Shown: positions 51,318 through 60,263 of the stretch, in pieces | Numbering within the stretch: position 1 is the stretch's first letter | Layout of the letters: every line of letters starts with the position of its first letter | DNA from: Fimenecus sp051881435 | Lineage (GTDB): Bacteria; Bacillota; Clostridia; Oscillospirales; Acutalibacteraceae | Length of the DNA: 64,000 bases | Reading direction: 5' to 3' | Assembly: GCA_051881435.1 (NCBI GenBank) | Contig: JBJEPW010000034.1 | Span: 51,848-115,847 of the forward strand | Notes under the pieces: model-generated | The model's database searches: none | What the model was told of the DNA's origin: nothing | What the model saw: only the letters and a program-made list of their open reading frames with translations | Made by a program: the position numbers and the translations under genes

Positions 51318-53156
51318 ATGAGTAAAACAGAGCTTTTCTGCGAGAAAAACGGTAAGCTGAATGTTAAGAATACAATCCTTACAGGCTTCGGCTTTCTTGC
51401 AACATCAATTGCATGGGCAATTTATGACCCGTATATAACAAAAATACTTAACCACCTTTTGGGTGATTCGGCATGGGTAACGAATTTAAGCGCAAAGCTT
51501 AATGAGAGTATTCCTTTCCTGGCACGACTTGCCGCCGCACAGGGAGATGATGTTAACCTTGCAGGCGGAGGAATAACGCTTGTCCCGTTATTTATCGGTA
51601 TTATTATGACCTTTGATAACATTTTCGGCGTAATTTTCCAGCCCACATTCGGCAAGCTTTCTGACCGCTGCCATTCAAAGCTTGGAAAACGCCGTCCCTT
51701 TATCGTGTTCGGTGCGCCCGTGTGCGCGGTGCTGTTTGCCCTTATTCCGCTGTTTGCGCTTAAAGGCAGTCTGCCCCTTACAATGACATTCATAATCCTT
51801 TTCGTATTTGTAATGTCCCTTTGGAGAGCGCCGGTTGTTGCGCTTATGCCCGACCTTACACCTCCCGAGCTTCGTTCCGAGGGTAACGCAATCATCAACC
51901 TTATGGGCGGTCTCGGCGGACTTATCGGTATGGTCGCAGGTACGGCTGTAACGCTTATTTATACGGCAATAACAGGCGTTTCTATAAATTCTTCAAATGA
52001 AGAACGCATTTTCCCCTATGTTTTCTTAACAGGCTCGGTGGTAATGCTTATAGGTATGCTTGTTGTTCTGTTTAAGGTTAAAGAGCCTGACAGCCGCCTG
52101 AAAGCAGTTGCGGAACAGAATATTGCAATGGACGAAAAGGCAAGAGCCGCCGCCGAAAAACAGGCAAGAAAAGAAGAAAAGGCGCAGAGAAAAGCGCAGA
52201 AGCTTTCCAAGGGCGAAAGAAAGAGCCTTGTGTTTATGCTTATGGGACTTTTCTTCCTGTTCTGCGGCACAAACGCAATAACAACCTTCTTTGCACTGTT
52301 TGCCGCTGAAATTCTCCATTTCGCAACAAGCCAGGCAACAATACTTATGGCAATTTTCGCCGTTTGTTCTGCCGCCGCCGCAATTCCTGCGGGCAAGATG
52401 GGCAAAAAACTCGGCAGAAAAAAGACTATTCTTGCAGGTCTCTCAATATTCATAGTTGCGTTTGTTGTTTTCTTTGCGATTTTCAATGTTATGATTGCCA
52501 AGGACGGTTTCAGCATGAATTCGTTTAACGCAACAAATAAGGCATATATCGCCGTTACGGATGAAATCAACGATTATAACGATGCTAACAATCTTAAAGG
52601 TGACGATGTTCTTAAAATCGACGGTTATATAAGCTACCTCAACGGTGAAAATTCAGCCCAAACGGAAAAATATAAGGCATTTGACGATAGCCTTACAGAA
52701 AAAGGCTTCTCATTTGACTCAATCGTGAAGATAGCCAATGAACAGTTTGGACTCAGCCTTACCACCGCTGACAGAGGGCAGGCGTTGAGCGCGGTTTCAA
52801 CTGCTCTTAATAAGGTTATCGCCATTATGAAAGTTCTTATATTCCCCGTTCTTGTTCTGGGCGGCGCCGCCAATATGTTTATAACCGTTAATACTTTGCC
52901 GCTTGTTCTTGAAATAGGCGGAATTGAAAAGGTCGGTACATTTACAGGCTACTATTACACCGCTACATTCTCCGCACAGATTGCTTCTCCCATAGTTTAC
53001 GGCGTTGTGGCAATGCTCAGCGGAACATATCTTTCACTGTTCTATTACAGTCCCATAGCCTTTGTGCTGAGCGTGCTTTGCATATTCGTTGTTAAACACG
53101 GCGAGGCAATACCTCAGGAGGTTATTGACAAGATAGAGGAAGAAAACGCAGATTAA
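51318..53156 (+). CDS. large MFS carrier (GPH/SLC45-like) with two long inserts
   Basis: 612 residues from ATG 51318 (AAAGGAGG before it); a start at 51294 is open but unsupported. The loop QPTFGKLSDRCHSKLGKRRPF is the GPH/sucrose-carrier signature. A highly charged Lys/Ala/Glu linker (about 265-300) separates the two halves. A soluble insert of about 90 residues (roughly 395-490) lies in the second half between two helices, probably outside the cell. The insert is unusual for this family. Substrate unknown, probably a sugar. Confidence 0.85.
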   Translation: MSKTELFCEKNGKLNVKNTILTGFGFLATSIAWAIYDPYITKILNHLLGDSAWVTNLSAKLNESIPFLARLAAAQGDDVNLAGGGITLVPLFIGIIMTFDNIFGVIFQPTFGKLSDRCHSKLGKRRPFIVFGAPVCAVLFALIPLFALKGSLPLTMTFIILFVFVMSLWRAPVVALMPDLTPPELRSEGNAIINLMGGLGGLIGMVAGTAVTLIYTAITGVSINSSNEERIFPYVFLTGSVVMLIGMLVVLFKVKEPDSRLKAVAEQNIAMDEKARAAAEKQARKEEKAQRKAQKLSKGERKSLVFMLMGLFFLFCGTNAITTFFALFAAEILHFATSQATILMAIFAVCSAAAAIPAGKMGKKLGRKKTILAGLSIFIVAFVVFFAIFNVMIAKDGFSMNSFNATNKAYIAVTDEINDYNDANNLKGDDVLKIDGYISYLNGENSAQTEKYKAFDDSLTEKGFSFDSIVKIANEQFGLSLTTADRGQALSAVSTALNKVIAIMKVLIFPVLVLGGAANMFITVNTLPLVLEIGGIEKVGTFTGYYYTATFSAQIASPIVYGVVAMLSGTYLSLFYYSPIAFVLSVLCIFVVKHGEAIPQEVIDKIEEENAD

Positions 53157-53177
53157 CATTTCATATTTTTATACAAA

Positions 53178-53216
53178 AATAACCCGCCGGGGATTTCCCC
53201 GACGGGCTTTTTGGTT
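53178..53216. terminator. bidirectional terminator between MFS gene and phage module
   Basis: AACCCGCCGGGGA pairs with TCCCCGACGGGCTT, followed by TTTTTGG. It separates the convergent host and phage-derived genes. Confidence 0.8.
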
Positions 53217-53236
53217 GCTCTGCCGTAAAAAAGCTG

Positions 53237-53668
53237 TTATGAGCTGACGGTAAAACTGAAAGTGAAACGGGTACGAACTACAATCGCCTGACAGTCCTTG
53301 TTGTAATCCGCATCGTCACAAGCAACATTTGTTATCGCATATGACTTTGTAAAAAGAAAAAAGGTAGCAAGCCTGTCAAAAATTTTGTGCCCCTCGCTTC
53401 CGCCCATCGAGTAGGGTAGGTAAATATCCATACTCAGTATAACATTCATTTTTCTGGAATTTGTTTCCACAATTTCACCCGTGCTGAGGGTTTTCGTAAT
53501 TTTACTGCCGATGTTACTGCTTTTAACCGAAATCGCCGTAATGGGCTTTGTGAGCGGTGTGGGTTTAATCTCGTTTTCATACGCCACAACAAAATCAATG
53601 TCGCTGAAACCCGTTTCCGCCGAAAGAGTGTTAACCGTGTTTTGCGCAAGAGTACCGTTTATCGTCAT
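53237..53668 (-). CDS. phage-derived structural protein, possibly tail-junction or tail tube
   Basis: 143 residues, beta-rich, no named family. It begins with ATG that overlaps the previous gene by 4 nt. Position after the head-completion genes fits a tail terminator or tail tube protein. It is the last gene of the module, directly before a terminator. Confidence 0.55.
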   Translation of the reverse strand: MTINGTLAQNTVNTLSAETGFSDIDFVVAYENEIKPTPLTKPITAISVKSSNIGSKITKTLSTGEIVETNSRKMNVILSMDIYLPYSMGGSEGHKIFDRLATFFLFTKSYAITNVACDDADYNKDCQAIVVRTRFTFSFTVSS

Positions 53669-54006
53669 ATTTCTGCCTCCGTTGTTTTTCTTATAACTGC
53701 CCAGATATAAACAGCACGGTCGCCTGCAAAAATTTTCTCGGCGCGGTCAACCGTGTATTTTATTTTGTCGCCGTCATTTATTCTGTATGTTCTGTCAAGA
53801 CGGGTTAAATCGTGATTGGGCGGTCCGATGTAAAGATACACATCGTTGCTGTTTATGCCGATGGGCGTATGCGTTCCCGTAAGATACAGCTTTGTCTTGT
53901 ATCTTAAAGGCTGAATAAACGCCTTGAACAGCGGGCTTTTCCAACCGTCGGAGCAGGAGAGAAAAACACTTCTGCCCCAACGGTTCAATATTTTGTCAAT
54001 ATTCAA
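53665..54006 (-). CDS. phage head-closure-like protein
   Basis: 113 residues, with a TTG start that overlaps the previous stop. The sequence has the short beta-strand-rich build of head-closure or minor capsid proteins. The assignment rests on size and order, not on a motif. Confidence 0.5.
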   Translation of the reverse strand: MNIDKILNRWGRSVFLSCSDGWKSPLFKAFIQPLRYKTKLYLTGTHTPIGINSNDVYLYIGPPNHDLTRLDRTYRINDGDKIKYTVDRAEKIFAGDRAVYIWAVIRKTTEAEI

Positions 54007-54371
54007 GCTTCCACCGCCTCGAACACAAAATCAACATCTGTAAGGAATTGTGCGGCGCCGAGCAACGCTTCGTCACGAAATTTCGCCGCCCCCTCAATCG
54101 CCGAGGAAGCACTGCGGCTAACCGTAACATCACCTGCCTTAAAGGAGGAAAAATCCTCCTGCAAGGTGCATTGCATAAGGGTGAATTTATAAAGCACAAG
54201 CCCCGCACAAGCCATAATAACCGCCGCTTCATCTTCAAACTGAACGGATTTGAGCCTCTTTGACATTTCTCCGCAGGCGGCAATACAAAGGGGCATCGCC
54301 TTTTTTGTTTCTTCGGCGGAAAGAACGCCCATATCTTCAAGTGCTTTTGTAACCGACCATACGCTAATCAT
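54003..54371 (-). CDS. phage head-tail connector-like protein
   Basis: About 122 residues, mainly helical, like the gp6/gp15 connectors placed after the capsid gene. ATG 54371 has GGAG 8 nt upstream; the TTG at 54377 is too close to it. It lies 18 nt after the capsid gene and overlaps the next gene by 4 nt. Confidence 0.6.
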   Translation of the reverse strand: MISVWSVTKALEDMGVLSAEETKKAMPLCIAACGEMSKRLKSVQFEDEAAVIMACAGLVLYKFTLMQCTLQEDFSSFKAGDVTVSRSASSAIEGAAKFRDEALLGAAQFLTDVDFVFEAVEA

Positions 54372-54388
54372 AATCAAAGCTCCTTTTA

Positions 54389-55393
54389 TCAGATATTCAT
54401 AACCTTTGAAGCATCGGCAAAGATTTTTGCAAAGCCTGAAATCTGTGTGATAGCGGCTCTTTCAAGCTGACGGTCGATAAGACGGTCAAAATCGGTCTGA
54501 ACACCGCCTGCCGTAACCATTTCAAGAGCACAGTTTTTGTCGATTGCAACAACCTTTGAGCTGATGTCGGTAGATTTTAAAAGCTTTGCACCGAGAGGTG
54601 TAATCATTGCACCCTTGCCGTGGAAATTAAGACCTGCCGCCGCATCACGGAATTCAGCCATATTAAGAAGCTTTGCCGTTACATCGGGAGATGCAATAAG
54701 AGTATTCATTTCGTATGGGGCAAAGCTGTTCCAAAGCTTTACAAGGTCCGCATATGTAATATTGCCTTCTGTTGCGGGAGCAATAACCTCTGCGGCGTTG
54801 TTGTTGCCGTCACCGTTTATGAGCACATCAACAGCATCTTTAAGCTGTGTGCGTGCAATGTATGCGCCTATCTGGCGGAGAGTAACGGTGAAAAGGTCAA
54901 GGCGCTGGAAACGGATTGCCTCATAGGAAGCCACAAGCATTCTGCCTCTTTTGCGAAGGCGGACAAGATTTTCCTGCGTACGGATTTCCGTTTCGGGAAT
55001 AACAGCGCCCTCGGCGACATTTTTAAGCTCCTTGTCGTCCTCTGAGGGAACGGAAGTGATGGTGCGGTAATCAAGACCGTTTATGTTTGTTTTTGCGGCA
55101 ACAATTCCGTCCAAAATATTTGCCTCCTCCATTCCCTGACGGACTGCGCGGGCAACATATTCGGGGAAAAGCACGGCGGAATCCGTTGTTGAGAAAAACT
55201 TTTCAACAGTGGAACTGCCCGCACCTTTAACCTTGATGTCAAAGCGTTTGAGCTGACGCTCAAAGGCGTCAAGTCCCTCAAGGGCAGTACCCTTGTAATT
55301 CTCCGAGGGGTCGATTTTTTCAAGCTCCGCAAGGAAGCCGTCCCCTGTTCTGTAAAGACCTTTATCCAGCTTAACAGTTTCAAAAATAGCCAT
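54389..55393 (-). CDS. major capsid protein, HK97-fold type
   Basis: 334 residues. An amino-terminal helical arm (1-65) is followed by the order E-loop region, spine helix and A-domain seen in HK97-like capsids. Segments such as TTDSAVLFPEYVARAVRQGMEE, IPETEIRTQENLVRLRKRGR and VTAKLLNMAEFRDA are typical. The gene has a good ribosome site, AAGGAGGA, and an intact frame. It is expected to form the procapsid with the scaffold encoded two genes upstream. Confidence 0.82.
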   Translation of the reverse strand: MAIFETVKLDKGLYRTGDGFLAELEKIDPSENYKGTALEGLDAFERQLKRFDIKVKGAGSSTVEKFFSTTDSAVLFPEYVARAVRQGMEEANILDGIVAAKTNINGLDYRTITSVPSEDDKELKNVAEGAVIPETEIRTQENLVRLRKRGRMLVASYEAIRFQRLDLFTVTLRQIGAYIARTQLKDAVDVLINGDGNNNAAEVIAPATEGNITYADLVKLWNSFAPYEMNTLIASPDVTAKLLNMAEFRDAAAGLNFHGKGAMITPLGAKLLKSTDISSKVVAIDKNCALEMVTAGGVQTDFDRLIDRQLERAAITQISGFAKIFADASKVMNI

Positions 55394-55413
55394 ATTTTTA
55401 TCCTCCTTATAAA

Positions 55414-55755
55414 TTAAAATATGATTTCTGCGGTTGTGTCGGCGGTGTTTACGCTGACAACAAGTACGCTCATTCCGGCGGTTGCGGTTTTAACCCCGCC
55501 GTTACCGTCCGCGGCAACAACAGCCTTCCCGAGAGCGGGGGCTGTACCGCTGTATTTAACCTTTGCATAGCCTTGAAGCTGAACGCATGCGTATTTGCCG
55601 TCTGTGTTAAGACAAATACCGCAGGGAGTATTTCCCGATGCGCAAGGGGCGGCTGTGCTGTTTGCGGAGATTTTAACAAAATCCCCCTTTTTAAGACCGT
55701 CTGCGGCGATGAGTGTTACCGCATTCTGATTGTAGCCTTTCAATGATACTGACAT
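55414..55755 (-). CDS. phage capsid decoration protein (DUF2190-like)
   Basis: 113 residues, all-beta, with repeats of Gly, Ala and Thr. The opening MSVSLKGYNQNAVTLIAADG and the GDFVKISANSTAAPC stretch resemble trimeric head-stabilising proteins. It sits between protease/scaffold and the major capsid, the standard place. Confidence 0.65.
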   Translation of the reverse strand: MSVSLKGYNQNAVTLIAADGLKKGDFVKISANSTAAPCASGNTPCGICLNTDGKYACVQLQGYAKVKYSGTAPALGKAVVAADGNGGVKTATAGMSVLVVSVNTADTTAEIIF

Positions 55756-55767
55756 TTTTTATCCTCC

Positions 55768-56115
55768 TTAAAACTTAAACTGCTGATTTGCCTGTGATTG
55801 CTGTTCTGTACTATGTGTGCCGAACTGCGATACGGCGGGGATAACCTTTGAAGCCTGCTTGCCCAGAGCGTCGCAAAGCTTTTCAAGGTGGTCGGACGAA
55901 ACTCCGCAAAGTATTGCGTCAACACACTCCTCCTCAATTTCGGGGAAAGCTACCGCAAAGCACTTTTTTGCATTTCCCAAAAGGCTTTCACGGTATCTTT
56001 TCCCGTCGGCACTGTCTTTTTCAAGCTGACTTATGTAGCCGTAAAGCTTTTTCAGCTCGTCACCTTCCAAGGTGACAGATTTTTCTTCCTTGATTGATTT
56101 TAAAATATTTTCCAT
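55768..56115 (-). CDS. nested scaffold protein from internal start
   Basis: ATG 56115 (Met206 of the protease) is in frame and preceded by AAAAAGGAG at 7 nt, a strong ribosome site in the middle of the gene. The 115-residue product (MENILKSIKEEKS...) would be the scaffold domain alone. The same trick makes Nu3 inside gene C of phage lambda. Confidence 0.6.
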   Translation of the reverse strand: MENILKSIKEEKSVTLEGDELKKLYGYISQLEKDSADGKRYRESLLGNAKKCFAVAFPEIEEECVDAILCGVSSDHLEKLCDALGKQASKVIPAVSQFGTHSTEQQSQANQQFKF

Positions 56116-56730
56116 ATTCTTCTCCTTTTTGTAAGAGCCTGCGGATTTTGTCACACCAGCATTTTTCTGCGCGGGAACAGCCACAAAAGACCATTCGTAC
56201 GCATCTGTGATACCTTCAAGGGTTTTGTAACACATTTTTCCGTTGTATTTTCTGCCCTGAATATGGGTGCAAAGATTTTCACCGCAGACGGAGCAGATTT
56301 TCTTTGACGCGTTACAGCTTACGCTTACTTCCTTTTTAATTCCGCTTTCAATATCACGGATAAGCGAGTCGTTTTTCTCGCTCCTCACGGTGTAGCACCA
56401 GGCTTTAAGACAGGTGTAGGGAAGACCGTCACATGTCTTTTTGTCTGCGTCGGTAATCACCTGCGTTCGGAAAGTGCGCGCCGTTTGGTCCTCGCTTTGC
56501 ATACTGTGATTGAAAATACCTGTTTTGCCCACAAAAAGCTTTTCAAGGGCATGAAGAGAGTTTTCGCTGAACCGTTCAAAATCACGGTCAATATCGTTAT
56601 CGCAAAGAATAACGCTGAAAACAAAAACCTCTTCCTTTTTAAGGGGACGGAGCGCATATTTGTTAATCAGCTTTAAATCCTCTTCGGTAGGAACACCTAC
56701 CTCTTGGTGAGATGTATAGCTTTTAACCAT
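55768..56730 (-). CDS. prohead protease fused to scaffold
   Basis: 320 residues from ATG 56730, with AGGAGG upstream; the frame is open to 56796 but that overlaps the portal. Residues 1-195 are a prohead protease: candidate His in GIFNHSMQ and Ser in KKEVSVSC, and the closing YEWSFVAVPAQKNAGVTK. A four-Cys knuckle (CSVCGENLC) lies before this end. Residues 206-320 are a charged, helical scaffold region with a Gln-rich tail. An internal start could yield the scaffold alone. Confidence 0.82.
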   Translation of the reverse strand: MVKSYTSHQEVGVPTEEDLKLINKYALRPLKKEEVFVFSVILCDNDIDRDFERFSENSLHALEKLFVGKTGIFNHSMQSEDQTARTFRTQVITDADKKTCDGLPYTCLKAWCYTVRSEKNDSLIRDIESGIKKEVSVSCNASKKICSVCGENLCTHIQGRKYNGKMCYKTLEGITDAYEWSFVAVPAQKNAGVTKSAGSYKKEKNMENILKSIKEEKSVTLEGDELKKLYGYISQLEKDSADGKRYRESLLGNAKKCFAVAFPEIEEECVDAILCGVSSDHLEKLCDALGKQASKVIPAVSQFGTHSTEQQSQANQQFKF

Positions 56731-57865
56731 TGTTTTCACCTCCTGCCGAAAGAGCCTTTGCCTGAGCGGAATAAAGCTCTGCCTTTGCCTGCTCAACTGT
56801 GTCCTGAAGAGTTATTTCCTCCCAAACGACTGTCGCTTTGCCGCTGTTGCCGCAAAGACGCAAAAACATTGAGCAGATTTTTTCAATAACGGGGGTTAAT
56901 ATCCGTCTGTAAGCGTCAAGCTCCGTAGTGAGAGCGTCCGCCTGCTGTGAGGACATACGCTCCGTTGTGGACCAGGAAAGCCCCAGCATAAAGGGAGGCA
57001 GTCCTAATTTTGCAACAATCTGCTCCATGAGCTGTTTAACGGGTATTTCGCTGTCAAGCACCTGACTGTCTGCGCCGATAACCTTTATCTGCACATCGCC
57101 CACAGCCACAAAATCCTTAACGCTTCCGCTTTCCATTGCTCCTGACCATTCACGGGCAATTTGCATAGCTCTTTCCTTTGCATATGCACGGTCAAGCATA
57201 TCGGAGCCGGGATTGTATGTAACAGCATACCGCAGATTTCCTGCACGGTCCCAATTCTGACCTATGGAATTAAAGATTTTAAGCAGTATTGACGATACAA
57301 AGGGCAGACCTTTAAGTATGGAGTTGCCCATAATACTGCCTGCGTCGGGATTGAGTGACGAATACATAACCAAATCCTGATATTTAACGGGTGTCCCGTC
57401 TGCGGAATCGTTCCGGCAGATAAGAATACGGTTAAAATCCTCGGGACTTCGCTTTAAGCAAATATCTCTTACGGGTACATTGTAAAGTGAGGCTATACCG
57501 CCGCCGTTTATGATAATTTCACCCGCCGCCGTGCCGTAGGTGAGCAGTTCGCTGAAATATGTGTCCATAAACTGCTGTAAGCCGTTTCCGCCTGCTCCCA
57601 CATTAACATTTTTTACAAAATAATCAAGTTCTTTCTGATTTTTACCGTTTTCGCTGATAACCGTAAAGCCTCCGGCAAGACGGACAAGCTTGTAAATTGC
57701 CGTGTCGATAACGGGCACGGCTTCTCTCAATGCACGGTAAAGCTCGGGAGGGCAGTCGCAAAGGGGAGAGTAACTGCGAATCAGGTCAAACGGGTGCTTT
57801 GACACCGTTTGGGGATATGAGGAAGTGCAGACCTTTCTTTTACCCAGCTTGTCAAATACGGACAA
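56723..57865 (-). CDS. phage portal protein
   Basis: About 380 residues from TTG 57865, with AAGGAGG upstream and directly after the terminase stop. The longer open frame lies within terminase. The sequence has the mixed wing-stem layout (YRALREAVPVIDTAIYKLVR; WSTTERMSSQQADALTTELD near 300). Portal rings sit at one capsid vertex and pass DNA in and out. It overlaps the protease start by 8 nt. Confidence 0.82.
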   Translation of the reverse strand: MSVFDKLGKRKVCTSSYPQTVSKHPFDLIRSYSPLCDCPPELYRALREAVPVIDTAIYKLVRLAGGFTVISENGKNQKELDYFVKNVNVGAGGNGLQQFMDTYFSELLTYGTAAGEIIINGGGIASLYNVPVRDICLKRSPEDFNRILICRNDSADGTPVKYQDLVMYSSLNPDAGSIMGNSILKGLPFVSSILLKIFNSIGQNWDRAGNLRYAVTYNPGSDMLDRAYAKERAMQIAREWSGAMESGSVKDFVAVGDVQIKVIGADSQVLDSEIPVKQLMEQIVAKLGLPPFMLGLSWSTTERMSSQQADALTTELDAYRRILTPVIEKICSMFLRLCGNSGKATVVWEEITLQDTVEQAKAELYSAQAKALSAGGENNG

Positions 57866-57866
57866 A

Positions 57867-59141
57867 TCAATACCTCCTTTCTTTTCGTTCAACGGACAAG
57901 GCAAAAACAGCGTTGTCCGTTTCTCCCTGCAAGGTGGATACGAAATAACGGATATCGTCCATTGCGTGGTCATATTCCTTACGGGGAGTGTCCTTGATAC
58001 TGTTGCAGTCCCAGCGGTACATTCCGAATTCACGGATTGTATCGGCACAGGAGCTGCCAATCATAATTTTTTTCGTTTTCAGCATTGTTGAAACCTTGCG
58101 TATTCCGTCTGCCACCTGATTTTGGGCAGGCACAACACGGAATTTGCCTTCACGCCTTATACATTCCATAAAGGACGCCGCCGAGGGGTCAACTATCACC
58201 GCTTCAACTCTTAAATTGCCTGCAAGGGAGCAAAGCTCATCGTAATACTCCCTGTCGGTCATCTGAAAGCCTTTTGCCTTTGAATCGTGATAGAATTCCC
58301 TCAATCGGTACCATACGCCGCCGCAAAGTCCCCAAAGCCCGAAAGAGGCGGGGTTAACGGTGCCGTAGTCGCAGGAAATGTAAAACTGTGTGCATTTTTC
58401 CTGCGGGACATCGCTGATATGCTCCTTTTCGTTGAAAAAGGGATAAACAAGTCCGTCAACCGCTACCCACTTTCCCTCAATAAACCTTTCGTAAAATGCA
58501 CCCGAATACAGTGAACGGTAGCGGTTGCGTATTTTTTCGGAAAGTGAGGGATTGTCCTCCATAAGAAAATGGAGATAAAGGCAGTTTTTTTCTTTTGCCT
58601 TTTTTATCCATTCCTTGTAAAACCAGTGATGAGGATTTTCGGGGTTGCAGTTAAACCAGAATTTTGAGCCGTTTACCGAGCACCGTGCCATTGACTGCTC
58701 CACAAAGGAACGGGGCATAAGCGCCACCTCGTCAAGAAGTATTCCGCAAAGGGTCATACCCTGAATAAGAGATGCCGAGGACTCGTCTTTTCCGCCGAAA
58801 AGATAAAATCGGTTCTTTTGCCTGTCACGGCTGATTTCAATAATGTTTGCGCTCCTTTTTTCCGTTACGGTAAACCCCATCCCTTTGAGCATAGGCAGCA
58901 GGGGGGTAACTACATTACGCCTAAGGGAAGAAATGGTCTTTCCGCACAGAGCAAAGGAACTGTCTGAAAAACGGTAGAAGCTCCAAAGTATGAATGAGAG
59001 TGACATACAAACGGTTTTTCCGCTTCGCACGGCACCGTCGCATATAATGGCGTCGCAGTCTTTGTAGGGACTGCTTTCACACCACCAGTTGAGCACCGTA
59101 AGCTGTTTTTGTGAGAACCTTTTGAACTTAATATCAGCCAA
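57867..59141 (-). CDS. phage terminase large subunit
   Basis: About 424 residues. Walker A is GAVRSGKT (36-43). Walker B is LLDE (135-138). The nuclease acidic set is Asp257 (SCDYGTVN), Asp317 (VIVDPSAAS) and Asp394 (YDHAMDD). All motor and nuclease residues are thus present. TTG 59141 or GTG 59150 are the likely starts, both overlapping the end of the small-subunit gene; an extra 30 codons are open upstream. Confidence 0.92.
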   Translation of the reverse strand: MADIKFKRFSQKQLTVLNWWCESSPYKDCDAIICDGAVRSGKTVCMSLSFILWSFYRFSDSSFALCGKTISSLRRNVVTPLLPMLKGMGFTVTEKRSANIIEISRDRQKNRFYLFGGKDESSASLIQGMTLCGILLDEVALMPRSFVEQSMARCSVNGSKFWFNCNPENPHHWFYKEWIKKAKEKNCLYLHFLMEDNPSLSEKIRNRYRSLYSGAFYERFIEGKWVAVDGLVYPFFNEKEHISDVPQEKCTQFYISCDYGTVNPASFGLWGLCGGVWYRLREFYHDSKAKGFQMTDREYYDELCSLAGNLRVEAVIVDPSAASFMECIRREGKFRVVPAQNQVADGIRKVSTMLKTKKIMIGSSCADTIREFGMYRWDCNSIKDTPRKEYDHAMDDIRYFVSTLQGETDNAVFALSVERKERRY

Positions 59142-59625
59142 AGCTCTCACCGTTTTCTTTTTCGGCGGCGCTTCTCTCAATTGCCTCGTAAAGAGACATT
59201 GCCGAGGACTCCTTGCCGCTTTCCGATATTTCCGCAAGATGCTCCAAAGCCTTTAACCTGTCAAAAAACTTGATTTCCATACCCTTGCCGCAGGTGTACT
59301 TGATTTCGGAAACCGTGAAAAGGTCAAGAGAATCAAGGTCGGGGGATTTATCACCGCCGCAGGATAGGATTAACTTTACCGCGTCGGCACACGAGCCGAA
59401 AGCAAGGCGTTTAAAACCTGCCGCTATAAGATTTTCATCGGCTCGGTTTTCTTTTTCCAGCTCGTGTATCTTTTCGGTAATGCTTTTCTTTGACAAAAGG
59501 CACATGGCGCGGTATTCGGGCATAACCGAAAATCCGGCTCTTATTGCCGCCTCTTTTGAATTTTGCAGCTTTGCATACCAACGGCAAAATTCAAGTTCTT
59601 TTTTAGTCATTTTTTTCTCATTCAT
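59134..59625 (-). CDS. phage terminase small subunit
   Basis: 163 residues from ATG 59625, with GGAGG 8 nt upstream. The amino end is the terminase_2 helix-turn-helix (TKKELEFCRWYAKLQNSKEA), and the carboxy part is helical for oligomerisation. It recognises the packaging site on DNA. It is the first gene of the module; the 110-bp stretch before it contains no obvious phage promoter or integrase gene. Confidence 0.88.
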   Translation of the reverse strand: MNEKKMTKKELEFCRWYAKLQNSKEAAIRAGFSVMPEYRAMCLLSKKSITEKIHELEKENRADENLIAAGFKRLAFGSCADAVKLILSCGGDKSPDLDSLDLFTVSEIKYTCGKGMEIKFFDRLKALEHLAEISESGKESSAMSLYEAIERSAAEKENGESFG

Positions 59626-59731
59626 ATTTTTCGCCTCCGTAAACAGCGGCAAAAACGAAAAATGTCCCGTAAATTGCGGGACAAAAGGTAAATTTTATTA
59701 ACTGTTTACAAAAAGTTAATAATTTGAACTG

Positions 59732-59760
59732 TTGACAACATATATACCCATTGCTATAAT
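59732..59760 (+). promoter_or_regulatory. consensus promoter of marR-ABC operon, with operator-like repeats
   Basis: TTGACA (59732-59737), 17 bp, and TATAAT (59755-59760). Just downstream, CGATTAACT occurs twice (about 59771 and 59785) and TAGT...ACTA forms a dyad. This arrangement suits self-repression by MarR. Confidence 0.8.
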
Positions 59761-59812
59761 TATAATTAGTCGATTAACTATAAACCGATTAACTTTTAAA
59801 GAGGTGAATAAA

Positions 59813-60247
59813 ATGGAGCTTGACGGTGTCAGAAAGGCGTTTCATTTTTATCATATGACTCGGCGCAATATAATTGATAAACGCTTTCGTGACGGCGGGA
59901 TTTATTTCGGACAGCCGCCCATATTGGAATATCTGAATGAAAATCCCTATGCAACGCAAAAGGAAATTGCCGACCATTTAGGCATATCGCCGCCGTCTGT
60001 TGCGGTGTCGGTAAAGCGAATGGAAAAATCGGGGCTTTTAATGCGCGTGTGCGATAAAAACGACGCAAGGCGTAATAATTTACAGCTTACCGAAAAGGGC
60101 AGGGAGCTGTTGGATTTTACGCACAGCACATTTGACAGGATTGACGATATAACCTTTGAGGGCTTTACCGACGAGGAGATTAAGGTGCTTGAAGGGTTTC
60201 TTGAAAGAATGAATAAAAATCTGTCGTCGGCGGCAGATAGCAAATGA
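59813..60247 (+). CDS. MarR-family transcriptional regulator
   Basis: About 144 residues from ATG 59813, with AGAGGTG upstream. Winged helix: ATQKEIADHLGISPPSVAVSVKRMEKSGLL, wing DKNDARRNNLQLTEKG, and a carboxy dimer helix. It lies 16 nt before the ABC genes and is almost certainly their ligand-relieved repressor. Confidence 0.92.
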   Translation: MELDGVRKAFHFYHMTRRNIIDKRFRDGGIYFGQPPILEYLNENPYATQKEIADHLGISPPSVAVSVKRMEKSGLLMRVCDKNDARRNNLQLTEKGRELLDFTHSTFDRIDDITFEGFTDEEIKVLEGFLERMNKNLSSAADSK

Positions 60248-60263
60248 GCAAAGGAGGCTTTAT

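Larger units (their letters stand above)
53237..59625 (-). mobile_element. stand-alone phage head (packaging and capsid) module
   Basis: Nine minus-strand genes, with overlaps or short gaps, run in canonical order. They are small and large terminase, portal, protease with nested scaffold, decoration protein, major capsid and three head-completion or tail-junction proteins. All frames are open, and key residues are present in terminase and protease. No tail tube, tape measure, baseplate, lysis, integrase, replication or repressor gene is in the flanks, which are ordinary host genes on the other strand. It may be a prophage remnant or a maintained capsid element. Confidence 0.85.

Noticed and set aside
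53237..59625. An intact, inducible prophage
   Set aside because: Integrase, repressor, replication, tail and lysis genes are absent, and housekeeping genes lie directly on both sides.
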